Shown piece after piece: positions 1-6,271 of a stretch of 14,903 nt of DNA. A program made the position numbers and the translations under genes. The notes below the pieces were generated by a model. It was not told where the DNA came from. It was given only the letters and a program-made list of their open reading frames with translations, and did not search any database. Each line of letters begins with the position of its first letter. Positions within the stretch are counted from its first letter, which is position 1. The stretch is taken from NCBI GenBank assembly GCA_017631775.1, contig JAGBSQ010000201.1, positions 1 through 14,903 on the forward strand. The letters run 5' to 3'. The stretch comes from Clostridia bacterium. Its GTDB lineage: Bacteria; Bacillota_A; Clostridia; Oscillospirales; CAG-272.

Positions 1-8
1 AAATATTC

Positions 9-14
9 TATAAT
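9..14 (+). promoter_or_regulatory. -10 box of the flavodoxin gene promoter
   Basis: A perfect TATAAT lies 28 bp before the chosen start codon at 43. The matching -35 element would fall before the left edge of the window, so only half of the promoter is visible. Confidence 0.5.
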
Positions 15-32
15 AATGGTAGTATGAAAAAT

Positions 33-36
33 GGAG
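33..36 (+). promoter_or_regulatory. Ribosome binding site deciding the flavodoxin start
   Basis: GGAG six bases before the ATG at 43. It overlaps the alternative in-frame ATG at 31, which has no comparable site in front of it. Confidence 0.6.
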
Positions 37-42
37 ATTTTT

Positions 43-564
43 ATGAGAATTTTGTTGGCTTATGCATCCAAAAACGGCAGTACCGCATCCTGCGTGGAGC
101 GCCTTGCATCCGGTCTTTCGGGGCTTGACGTCACCGTCTGCGACCTTGCAAAAGAGGTTCCCAATGCCGCCGAATTTGATATGGTGATTGTGGGTGCGGC
201 GGTGCATCATCACCGTTTTTCCCTTCCTGTTCGCCACTTCTTGCGCGAGCAAAAGGACGTGCTCAAGGAAAAGAAACTCGGGTTGTTCCTTTTGTGCGGC
301 ATTGCCGAGGAGCAAACCTATTATATTGAAAAACTCTTCCCCACCGAGTTGCGCGAGGTCGCGTTTGAAATCTCTTTTTGGGGCGGTAGCTTGCGCTATG
401 ACGGACTTTCTTTTTGGGATAAATTCTTTGTTTGGAATTTGCGCTCCTTGATTGTGGAAGCCGACATGAACGAGGGCGAGTACATCGCTTCGATGCCGGG
501 TCTGCTCCCCGAAAACGTTGACAGGATGGCATCTTTAGCAAGAAAAGAACTTTTTAGAGAGTGA
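43..564 (+). CDS. HemG-like flavodoxin-domain protein
   Basis: A 173-residue single-domain flavodoxin of the small HemG / Flavodoxin_5 type, expected to bind FMN in the cytoplasm and pass electrons. Seen: an N-terminal beta strand followed by a phosphate-binding loop of the form A-S-K-N-G-S-T (residues 8-14), a hydrophobic strand ending V-I-V-G-A-A, and later G-G-S-L-R-Y-D-G-L-S-F-W-D-K-F. That last stretch closely resembles G-A-L-R-Y-x(5)-W-Y-D-K-F of E. coli HemG, the menaquinone-dependent protoporphyrinogen oxidase. Length matches HemG (about 180 residues). An in-frame ATG at 31 is possible, but the GGAG at 33-36 sits six bases before the ATG at 43, so 43 is preferred. No other haem gene is near, so the protoporphyrinogen activity is not supported by context; it may be a general flavodoxin. 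The gene stands alone and its promoter is only partly in the window. Confidence 0.8.
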   Translation: MRILLAYASKNGSTASCVERLASGLSGLDVTVCDLAKEVPNAAEFDMVIVGAAVHHHRFSLPVRHFLREQKDVLKEKKLGLFLLCGIAEEQTYYIEKLFPTELREVAFEISFWGGSLRYDGLSFWDKFFVWNLRSLIVEADMNEGEYIASMPGLLPENVDRMASLARKELFRE

Positions 565-572
565 GAAAAAAG

Positions 573-606
573 ATAATATTTCTGCTAAAATGCGGTAAAA
601 TATTAT
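573..606. repeat. AT-rich inverted repeat after the flavodoxin gene
   Basis: Nine-base arms ATAATATTT (573-581) and AAATATTAT (598-606) enclose 16 bases, within which CTGC and GCGG can also pair. On the plus strand no T-run follows, so it is not a canonical terminator in the direction of the flavodoxin gene. On the minus strand it is followed, after one C, by six Ts. It may protect the mRNA end, or simply reflect AT-rich sequence. Confidence 0.4.
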
Positions 607-615
607 AAAAAAGTG

Positions 616-644
616 TTGACAAACAAAACAAAGTGTGCTATAAT
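616..644 (+). promoter_or_regulatory. Consensus sigma-A promoter of tRNA-Lys
   Basis: TTGACA at 616-621 and TATAAT at 639-644 are separated by exactly 17 bases, so both hexamers match the housekeeping consensus perfectly. Transcription would start around 651, shortly before the mature tRNA at 662. A perfect promoter fits a highly expressed stable RNA. Confidence 0.92.
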
Positions 645-661
645 ATCTTGGTGAGCAAAAC

Positions 662-737
662 GACCCATTAGCTCAGATGGCAGAGCACATGACTTTTAAT
701 CATGGTGTCCGGAGTTCGACTCTCCGATAGGTCACCA
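662..737 (+). tRNA. tRNA-Lys (anticodon UUU)
   Basis: A complete cloverleaf can be folded by eye: acceptor 662-668 with 727-733, D-arm GCTC/GAGC at 671-674 and 683-686, anticodon stem CATGA/TCATG at 688-692 and 700-704, loop CTTTTAA with anticodon TTT at 695-697, T-arm CGGAG/CTCCG at 710-714 and 722-726, discriminator A734 and encoded CCA at 735-737. It decodes AAA and AAG lysine codons. Odd point: acceptor base pair 5-68 is C666 against A729, a mismatch; a G at 729 would give the usual C-G pair. All other acceptor pairs are intact. It has its own promoter and terminator, so it is a single-gene transcription unit. Confidence 0.95.
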
Positions 738-775
738 AAAAGAGCAGGTACTACAAAGTAGTGCCTGCTCTTTTT
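738..775 (+). terminator. Intrinsic terminator of tRNA-Lys
   Basis: A long hairpin begins directly after the CCA end: arms 742-754 and 758-770 pair over 13 positions including one T-G pair, with an AAA loop. Four As before and five Ts after extend it and supply the U-tract. Confidence 0.92.
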
Positions 776-799
776 GCTAACTCTACGAGTCAAACTCCT

Positions 800-825
800 A
801 CAAATTTTCGCTTGCGAAAATTTGT
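800..825. repeat. Perfect inverted repeat with two-base loop
   Basis: Twelve-base arms ACAAATTTTCGC (800-811) and GCGAAAATTTGT (814-825) are fully complementary around TT. No T-run follows, so it is not a standard terminator. It lies in the gene-free stretch between the tRNA terminator and the 32-bp repeats; function unknown. Confidence 0.7.
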
Positions 826-830
826 TAGAA

Positions 831-875
831 CCTGCGGTATCGTGACTTTGGGTTAATGCTGAATAAAACCGCAGG
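831..875. repeat. Eight-base inverted repeat with 29-base loop
   Basis: CCTGCGGT (831-838) and ACCGCAGG (868-875) are perfect complements. The right arm ends exactly where the first 32-bp tandem unit begins, so it may mark the edge of that element. Function unknown. Confidence 0.5.
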
Positions 876-966
876 TTTGAGTTCTGACTCTCCGATAGAT
901 TTGCGCGTTTGAGTTCTAACTCTCCGATGGATTTGCGCGTTTGAGTTCTGACTCTCCGATGGTCAT
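876..966 (+). repeat. 32-bp tandem repeats resembling the tRNA-Lys 3' end
   Basis: Units at 876-907, 908-939 and a partial one at 940-966 follow each other with no spacers. Each contains GAGTTCT(G/A)ACTCTCCGAT plus AG or GG. This mirrors the tRNA-Lys T-arm and acceptor 3' strand (GAGTTCGACTCTCCGATAGG), with one extra T in the T-loop. The first two units continue with ATTTGCGCG; the third continues with GGTCA, as in the tRNA end. The T-stem complement and the rest of the cloverleaf are absent, so these are not tRNAs. They look like amplified tRNA-tail remnants. Confidence 0.75.
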
Positions 967-969
967 ATA

Positions 970-1003
970 AAAACGGCAGAGATTTTTCTCTGCCGTTTTT
1001 TCT
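970..1003. terminator. Two-way intrinsic terminator
   Basis: Perfect 12-bp arms AAAACGGCAGAG (970-981) and CTCTGCCGTTTT (988-999) enclose a six-base loop. Ts follow on the plus strand and a T-run follows on the minus strand as well. It stands seven bases past the stop codon of the minus-strand glycosyltransferase gene, so it probably ends that operon and blocks read-through from the tRNA side. Confidence 0.88.
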
Positions 1004-1010
1004 TGTTTTA

Positions 1011-1724
1011 TTATACCTTCGCTTTGCGAATTCTCTTCTTCATCTTTGTTAGATCGCGAAGCATTTTAAGGGTATCGCGAATGATGCGGACCTTGGATTC
1101 ACCGTGGTTGATAACGCGCACGGGAATTTCAACGATCTTCATCTTCATTTTGACTGCCCAAAGGATAGCTTCAAAATCGAAGGCGAAGCTGTTGACCTCG
1201 CAACGAGAGAAGATCTTTTGGGTCGCTTCTCCGGTGAATGCCTTGCAGCCGCATTGCGAATCGGAAAGCTTGAAGCCGCCTGCAATGCAGAGCACCTTGA
1301 TGTAAACCTTGGACATGATTTTGCGCAAGAGCGTATATCCTTCATATCCCGATTTGTCGAGATTACGCGAGCCGATAACAAGGTCGGCATCGGGGTTGGC
1401 TTCAAAAGCATCTGCCACCTTTTTGATAACGTCGGTGCCGTAAGCCAAATCGGCATCGGTGAACATTCTTACGTCTCCCGTGGCGGCGAGCATTGCGGTG
1501 CGAACTGCACAACCCTTGCCTTGGTTCTTTTCGTATGCAATAACGCGAACGTTTGGCAAATTGAGCGCCTCTACAGTCTTGTCGCAACCGTCGGTGCTAC
1601 CGTCGCTGCAAAAAACGATTTCGTAGTCGGCAAAATTGGCTGCCATATAGTCGGAAAGCGTTTTGGCGCTTGCCGCAATTACACGGTTTTCGTTATACAT
1701 GGGGATACAAACCGAAATTTTCAT
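1011..1724 (-). CDS. Family 2 glycosyltransferase, polyprenyl-phosphate sugar synthase type
   Basis: A 237-residue cytosolic GT-A glycosyltransferase resembling Alg5/DPG synthases, which move a sugar from a UDP or GDP donor to a polyprenyl phosphate; in bacteria the acceptor is probably undecaprenyl phosphate. Seen: N-terminal V-C-I-P-M-Y-N-E-N (residues 5-13), C-S-D-G-S-T-D (39-45), K-G-K-G-type loop G-K-G-C-A-V-R near 69-75, the metal-binding D-A-D at 90-92, G-S-R at 118-120, and D-S-Q-C-G-C-K-A-F (155-163), which matches the D-T-Q-C-G-F-K signature of the group. No membrane helix is visible; the C-terminus is very basic (K/R-rich from 224), which may aid membrane contact. The ATG overlaps the stop of the rRNA methyltransferase gene as ATGA, with AAGGAGA upstream inside that gene, so the two are translationally coupled. 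It is the last gene of the operon. The sugar and final product cannot be told. Confidence 0.85.
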   Translation of the reverse strand: MKISVCIPMYNENRVIAASAKTLSDYMAANFADYEIVFCSDGSTDGCDKTVEALNLPNVRVIAYEKNQGKGCAVRTAMLAATGDVRMFTDADLAYGTDVIKKVADAFEANPDADLVIGSRNLDKSGYEGYTLLRKIMSKVYIKVLCIAGGFKLSDSQCGCKAFTGEATQKIFSRCEVNSFAFDFEAILWAVKMKMKIVEIPVRVINHGESKVRIIRDTLKMLRDLTKMKKRIRKAKV

Positions 1725-2554
1725 TGCTCTTCTCCTTTCTGATAGACGAAAATATCAAAGTCAACCTCTGTTGTAAGTGTTTGCAAATTTTTGAGCTTTG
1801 CACGGTCGGCCTCGGACGTGCGCCAATAGTAAGGGGTCATAGAAAAGAGTGCTTCGATGGCCTCTTCCCCTTCTACCGTAATCGTATAGATCAAGCGGCG
1901 GCGTTCGATCTCCTTCATTTTTGTGGGCAGGTCTGCTCTGCCGGGATTGAGGTAGGGGTTTTCGTAGAGAACCTCTTTCAGGCCCATCAAGTGCCGCTCT
2001 CCTGCTCCAACAAGAACAAGGTATCCCCCATTCTTCAGTACGCGGGAGAATTCACTCTCGCAACACGGTGCAAAAAGGTTGGTAACGGCATCGCAGGCAG
2101 CATCCCCTACGGGGAGCGAGAAAATGCTTGCCACTGCAAAGGAAGCTCCCGTTGCATTCTGCTTGGCAGATTTTGCGGCCGCATCAATGCCTGCGCGTGA
2201 AAGGTCGACACCAAACACGGCACGCTCACTGTTGGCCATTCGATTGGTATAATAGCCTTCTCCACATCCCGCATCGAGCAGGACTTTTGCATTTGCAGTT
2301 TGCAGAATTGCATTGACCTCGTTGGAAAGCGGCTCGTAATAGCCTGCTTCGAGGAACATTTTTCGCGCTCTTACGGCATCCTTCAAATCGCCCTCGCCGT
2401 CGCCGGGGCGGGTCAAATTGAGATATCCGCTACGCGCAAAGTCATAGGAATGCACACGCGCACCCATACAACGGCAAGACCTGCCGGTCTCGTCCGTTTG
2501 CATTGCGGCGGCACATACAGGGCAACGCAACATGGTCAAAACAGTATTTTTCAC
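1721..2554 (-). CDS. rlmA: RlmA-type 23S rRNA (guanine-N1)-methyltransferase
   Basis: A 277-residue SAM-dependent methyltransferase of the RlmA/TlrB family, which methylates N1 of a guanine in helix 35 of 23S rRNA (G745 in RlmA-I, G748 in RlmA-II). Seen: an N-terminal zinc finger beginning C11-x2-C14, with C27 or C29 and H35 as the other ligands; H-S-Y-D-F-A-R-S-G-Y-L-N-L (35-47), close to H-Q-F-D-M-A-K-E-G-Y-V-N-L of E. coli RlmA; SAM motif L-D-A-G-C-G-E-G-Y-Y (93-102); F-A-P-C near 161; E-R-H-L-M-x-L-K (186-193); and M-T-P-Y-Y-W near the C-terminus. Length is normal. The finger has five residues between the third Cys and the His if C29 is the ligand, against three in E. coli. It starts with GTG at 2554, with GGAGGA six bases upstream, two bases after the kinase stop. 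RlmA-II activity can lower sensitivity to tylosin-type macrolides, but the subtype cannot be assigned by eye. Confidence 0.88.
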   Translation of the reverse strand: MKNTVLTMLRCPVCAAAMQTDETGRSCRCMGARVHSYDFARSGYLNLTRPGDGEGDLKDAVRARKMFLEAGYYEPLSNEVNAILQTANAKVLLDAGCGEGYYTNRMANSERAVFGVDLSRAGIDAAAKSAKQNATGASFAVASIFSLPVGDAACDAVTNLFAPCCESEFSRVLKNGGYLVLVGAGERHLMGLKEVLYENPYLNPGRADLPTKMKEIERRRLIYTITVEGEEAIEALFSMTPYYWRTSEADRAKLKNLQTLTTEVDFDIFVYQKGEEQ

Positions 2555-2556
2555 TG

Positions 2557-4089
2557 TTATTCCTCCAATTGTTCTGTGGTTTTGCGCACGTCTTGCGCAG
2601 GTTCGAGAAGGTCGAGCTCAAACCAAAAGGTAGAACCGCTGCCAACTTGGCTCTCTACACCAAAGGGAGCATTGTGCAACTCAAGAACGCCCTTTACAAT
2701 AGAGAGGCCAAGGCCTGTGCCGATCATTGCACGGCGGTGAACCTTATCGACTTTATAGTAACGGTCCCAAATTTGCGGAATTTGATCGGGCTCAATGCCC
2801 TGTCCCGTATCGGTTACGCTGATGCGCACGCGTCCCTCGCGCACCGATTGACGAACGGTGACAGAAAGATCCTCACCAGTGTAGTTGATGGCATTGTTGA
2901 TCAAATTGTAGAGCACCTGCAAGATCATATTTCGATCGGCAAAAACCGTTGCGCGCTCATCGGCCACAAAGGTGATGTGGTAGCCTTGATGCGCGGTAAA
3001 TGCATCGTAGCGGTTCATAACCTCTTCCACCGCGGCGGTCAGATCGAACTCTTCAAACATCGCCTTTCGCGTTCCGGATTGAATTTTGGAAAGATCGAGC
3101 AGGTCGCTAACAAGTGCGGAAAGGCGTGTGGTCTCGTCGATAACGACCTGAATATTCTCCGCTGTGTTTTCGCCGGGAATATCGCGCATAATCTCGCTAT
3201 ACCCTTTGATCATGGTCAAGGGGGTGCGCAAATCGTGCGAAATGTTGGCTATGAGCTCCTTTTGAAGCTTGTCCAAACGGGAAAGCTCATGCGAAGCATA
3301 GTTCAGGGTGTCGGCAAGCTCATGTGTCTCGCGGTAACCCTCGCCCGAAAAGTCAACGTCATATTTGCCGTGCGCCAGTTGCTTTGCCGCCTCGTTCATT
3401 TTAACGAGCGGCGAGGAGATATAGCGGTATAGATAAAATACCATAAAGCCTGCGCAAATGAGCAGAATAGCAGAAACCCAAGTAACTTGTGTTTTTAAAA
3501 TTTGCACGGTTGAGGAGAGCGGCTCAAGGTTGGCGGTTAAAATAATGAGATAATGGGATTGATTCGTTCCCTCTACCAATTGAAAATGCGTCAGGAGAAT
3601 GTTTTTGTTATTTGCCTGCGTTTCGGCTTCGTTTTTGTTTGCCGGGAACGGCGACCACTCGCGATTATCTACCTCAAGACCGCCCAAGGTGAATCTACCG
3701 GTAAAGCTACCGCCATTTTCGGAGGCCTTTTCACAAAGTCGCAAAATTTGATTTGAGGGCATTGTAATGCCGGAGTGTCCGGTAGCATCAACGTTAACGA
3801 TCTGCGAGACGTCTTCCCCTGCTATGCGGTAGACAGCCACGTTCATAACGCCGTCGAGTGCTTGGTTATATGCATGCATTTTGAGGTCCTCTTGCTCTAC
3901 GTGATAAGCAAGGGTCTGCGCGCTGCGAACCATTTCTTGCCGTTTTACAAGCTCGTAGAAATTGTTGAGCAGGTAAACCTGAAATACCCACATAACAAGC
4001 AATGCGATTGCCACAAAAATTGCAAAGTAGACAATCAGCTTCCAACGAATGCTAAATCCCGCGCGTTTTTGTGCACCGCTCTTTTTCAT
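2557..4089 (-). CDS. Membrane sensor histidine kinase (CssS/ResE-like architecture)
   Basis: A 510-residue class I histidine kinase that should sense an envelope signal and phosphorylate the neighbouring response regulator. Layout: short basic N-terminus; membrane helix about 17-40; extracellular region about 41-202; second helix about 203-223; HAMP linker to about 275; dimerisation/phosphoacceptor helix with phosphorylated H285 in N-I-S-H-D-L-R-T-P; ATPase domain with N box N-L-I-N-N-A (395-400), G1 box D427-T-G-Q-G, F-like box W-D-R-Y-Y (441-445) and G2 box G-T-G-L-G-L (457-462). All catalytic motifs are present. The extracellular part has no domain I recognise. The ATG overlaps the response regulator stop as ATGA, with GAGGAAAT upstream, so the pair is coupled. 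Position behind an HtrA protease suggests a role in protein-quality or secretion stress, by analogy with CssRS. Confidence 0.92.
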   Translation of the reverse strand: MKKSGAQKRAGFSIRWKLIVYFAIFVAIALLVMWVFQVYLLNNFYELVKRQEMVRSAQTLAYHVEQEDLKMHAYNQALDGVMNVAVYRIAGEDVSQIVNVDATGHSGITMPSNQILRLCEKASENGGSFTGRFTLGGLEVDNREWSPFPANKNEAETQANNKNILLTHFQLVEGTNQSHYLIILTANLEPLSSTVQILKTQVTWVSAILLICAGFMVFYLYRYISSPLVKMNEAAKQLAHGKYDVDFSGEGYRETHELADTLNYASHELSRLDKLQKELIANISHDLRTPLTMIKGYSEIMRDIPGENTAENIQVVIDETTRLSALVSDLLDLSKIQSGTRKAMFEEFDLTAAVEEVMNRYDAFTAHQGYHITFVADERATVFADRNMILQVLYNLINNAINYTGEDLSVTVRQSVREGRVRISVTDTGQGIEPDQIPQIWDRYYKVDKVHRRAMIGTGLGLSIVKGVLELHNAPFGVESQVGSGSTFWFELDLLEPAQDVRKTTEQLEE

Positions 4090-4784
4090 ATTTCCTCAAA
4101 GCGATACCCTACACCGCGCAGGGTAACGATGTAATTGCTGTATTTGCCAAGGCTTTTGCGGAGCAATTTGATGTGCGTATCCAACGTACGCGCATCACCA
4201 AAGAAGTCATATCCCCAAACCTCGCACAAAAGCTTTTCGCGCGAGAGCGCGATGTTGCGGTTTGCCAAAAGGTAGAAGAAAAGATCATACTCCTTGGGCG
4301 ACATATCCACGCGCTCACCGTCGATGAAAACGAGACGTGCGGTAACGTCGGCGCGCAGGCCGCCGTTATCGAGCTCGATGATCAAATTGGGCTTTGCTTG
4401 CGCATTGGATTGTGCAGGCGTGGTCTTTACACGCTTCATAATGGCTTCTACGCGCAGCATCAATTCCTTGGGGGAGAAGGGCTTGATAACGTAGTCGTCA
4501 ATTCCTACCTCAAAGCCGTTGATGCGGTCGTATTCCTCGCCGCGGGCAGAAAGCATAATGATGGGTGTTTGCGAGATTTTGCGAATTTCGCGACATGCCG
4601 AAAAGCCATCCAGCTCGGGCATCATAATGTCCATAATAATAAGGTCGTAATTGTTTTTGCGGCAAAGCAAAACTGCCTCCATGCCGTCACCTGCTTCGGT
4701 TACAGTATGTCCGTCAAACTCTGCATAATTGCGAATGATGGAACGAATGCGAGATTCGTCATCTACAACCAAAATGTGAAACAT
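4086..4784 (-). CDS. OmpR/PhoB-family response regulator
   Basis: A 232-residue two-domain transcription factor, partner of the adjacent sensor kinase. Receiver domain about 1-118: acidic pair D8-D9, phosphoacceptor D52 in M-D-I-M-M-P, switch S79 and conserved K101 in K-P-F. C-terminal winged helix about 130-232 with S-P-K-E-Y-D-L, the recognition-helix region R-T-L-D-T-H-I-K-L-L-R and the wing G-V-G-Y-R-F. Length and all key residues are normal. AAAGGAAGAG stands before the ATG. It lies 28 bp after the protease gene and overlaps the kinase gene by 4 bp. It probably regulates its own operon including the protease; that is inferred from gene order, and no operator was identified. Confidence 0.95.
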   Translation of the reverse strand: MFHILVVDDESRIRSIIRNYAEFDGHTVTEAGDGMEAVLLCRKNNYDLIIMDIMMPELDGFSACREIRKISQTPIIMLSARGEEYDRINGFEVGIDDYVIKPFSPKELMLRVEAIMKRVKTTPAQSNAQAKPNLIIELDNGGLRADVTARLVFIDGERVDMSPKEYDLFFYLLANRNIALSREKLLCEVWGYDFFGDARTLDTHIKLLRKSLGKYSNYIVTLRGVGYRFEEI

Positions 4785-4812
4785 TCGATCTCTTCCTTTC
4801 TTGAAAAAGTCG

Positions 4813-6078
4813 TTATTGCAAATAATCTTTTATGCGATCGGGAACGTATTCCTGCAAAACAAGCGTGCAGGTGATGCTCTCCCCTTTGCGGTCGGCGGTG
4901 ATCTGTACCGAATCCCCAACCTTGCAGGCAGCAAGAATTGCCTTGACCTCTGCCGAGGTTTTTACCGCAACTCCATTTACGGTAAGAATGCGGTCGCTGT
5001 TTTGCAGCTTGGTGGCGTACTCGGATTCTACAACGTAAACACCAACCTCGCTGATGCCGTAGTAGTAATAATATTGCATTAAATTCTCTTCGGTAATATC
5101 CAAAAGTGTAAGGCCGTGGTCGATAACACCGCGCACGTAGCCATACTCCATCAAATCCAACTGAACGGGATAAGCCGAATCGATCGGAATGGCAAATGCA
5201 AGTCCTTCAACGCCGCTGGCAGAGTATTTGGAGTTGACAATGCCGATCAATTCACCTGCGAGATTGAAAAGTCCGCCGCCGGAGTTGCCGGAGTTGATGG
5301 CAGTATCGGTTTGCAAAAGTGTCATTTTGCTGCCGTCGCTCATAGTGATCTCGCGCTCTGTTGCGCTGATATAGCCAACGGTTACGGTGCCGCCAAGGGT
5401 TCCCAAGGGATTGCCAATGGCAACTACCTGCTCGCCGGGAACAAGATCGGCACTGTGACCTTGAACTGCATAGGTAAGCTCTTCTTTGGGATTGATCTTG
5501 AGCACGGCCAAGTCACTTGCGGCATCGCTGCCCACCAAAACGGCATCATAAACGTTATTGTTTCTGAGCGTGATCTTAACCGAGGTTGCTCCCTCGACAA
5601 CGTGATGGCAGGTGAGGATATAGCCTTCGTCCGAAATGATAACGCCGCTACCCGATCCGGTTTGTGTGGTAGGACGGCCAAAGCTCGACGTGCCGGTAAT
5701 CGTAACGTCAATAACAACTACCGAATCCTGCACCTTGCTGACAACACCCGAAACCGCATAAGCCTCCTCACCGGCAGAGCCGTAGATAGAGGGGTCGGAC
5801 TCGGGGCGCGCGATCTCGGATGCGGGATCATCGCAAAGCACGTCCTGAAAAGAGGAATGATTAAGTTGATCGACAAGATATTGACCTACAAAATACAACG
5901 CTCCCATAGAGCCGGCAAAGCCTGCCGACAAGGAAAGAACGATGCACAAAACAACACCACCAAATGAAAGTCTTGCACGTGTTTGGCGTTTGTTTTCTTT
6001 TTGGGGCGGCTCAAAAGAAGAAGGCGCTCCGTTGTACTCATAGTACGAATTGTTGTATTGTGAATTTTGATCTTGCAT
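4813..6078 (-). CDS. htrA: HtrA-like membrane-anchored serine protease with PDZ domain
   Basis: A 421-residue DegP/HtrA-type protease that degrades damaged or misfolded proteins outside the membrane. Layout: cytoplasmic N-terminus of about 38 residues rich in N, Y and Q, then basic; one membrane helix about 40-66; trypsin-like domain about 110-305 with catalytic H159 (T-C-H-H-V-V), D189 (S-D-L-A-V-L-K-I) and S266 (G-N-S-G-G); PDZ domain about 312-410 containing S-D-R-I-L-T-V-N-G-V. The triad is intact. A run of five tyrosines (336-340) sits in the first part of the PDZ domain, which is unusual but in a loop-like place. GGAGG lies 12 bases before the ATG, somewhat far. It is the first gene of the minus-strand operon. 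In Bacillus, htrA genes are controlled by CssRS; the two-component genes directly behind this protease suggest a comparable loop. Confidence 0.93.
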   Translation of the reverse strand: MQDQNSQYNNSYYEYNGAPSSFEPPQKENKRQTRARLSFGGVVLCIVLSLSAGFAGSMGALYFVGQYLVDQLNHSSFQDVLCDDPASEIARPESDPSIYGSAGEEAYAVSGVVSKVQDSVVVIDVTITGTSSFGRPTTQTGSGSGVIISDEGYILTCHHVVEGATSVKITLRNNNVYDAVLVGSDAASDLAVLKINPKEELTYAVQGHSADLVPGEQVVAIGNPLGTLGGTVTVGYISATEREITMSDGSKMTLLQTDTAINSGNSGGGLFNLAGELIGIVNSKYSASGVEGLAFAIPIDSAYPVQLDLMEYGYVRGVIDHGLTLLDITEENLMQYYYYYGISEVGVYVVESEYATKLQNSDRILTVNGVAVKTSAEVKAILAACKVGDSVQITADRKGESITCTLVLQEYVPDRIKDYLQ

Positions 6079-6271
6079 ATTTTTTTTAAACCTCCACGAG
6101 ATTTAACCTTTCAGTTCTATCGCCATTCTAACGCCTTAATGTGATAAACACTTGACGGAGCAAGAAAAAAATATTGAAAAATGGATAGATATCTTGCTTT
6201 TTGGGTGACGTTTTGCTATAATAATATTAGTATACCTATATTATATCACAAAATGTTAGAAAGAAAAAGAG
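6079..6271. other. Divergent intergenic region between htrA and queG
   Basis: This 193-bp AT-rich stretch must hold the promoters of both operons. A plausible queG promoter is seen at 6194-6222. For htrA only a lone -10-like TAGAAT (minus strand, 6125-6130) without a matching -35 is visible, which would suit an activator-dependent promoter but proves nothing. No riboswitch-like fold was recognised. Confidence 0.5.
6194..6222 (+). promoter_or_regulatory. Sigma-A promoter of the queG-addBA operon
   Basis: TTGCTT (6194-6199) and a perfect TATAAT (6217-6222) are 17 bases apart. The -35 matches four of six consensus positions. It lies about 50 bp before the queG start, and there is no better candidate in the interval. 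Confidence 0.7.

Noticed and set aside
876..966. Possible CRISPR array
   Set aside because: The 32-bp units are joined directly with no unique spacers, there are fewer than three, and no cas gene is in the window. The units match the adjacent tRNA tail instead.
776..969. A small RNA or second tRNA between tRNA-Lys and the terminator at 970
   Set aside because: No promoter hexamers were found after the tRNA terminator, and the repeats hold only the T-arm and 3' strand, so no cloverleaf can form.
6125..6130. TAGAAT as -10 box of an htrA promoter on the minus strand
   Set aside because: No acceptable -35 lies 16-18 bases upstream. It could be activator-dependent, but the sequence alone does not support a call.
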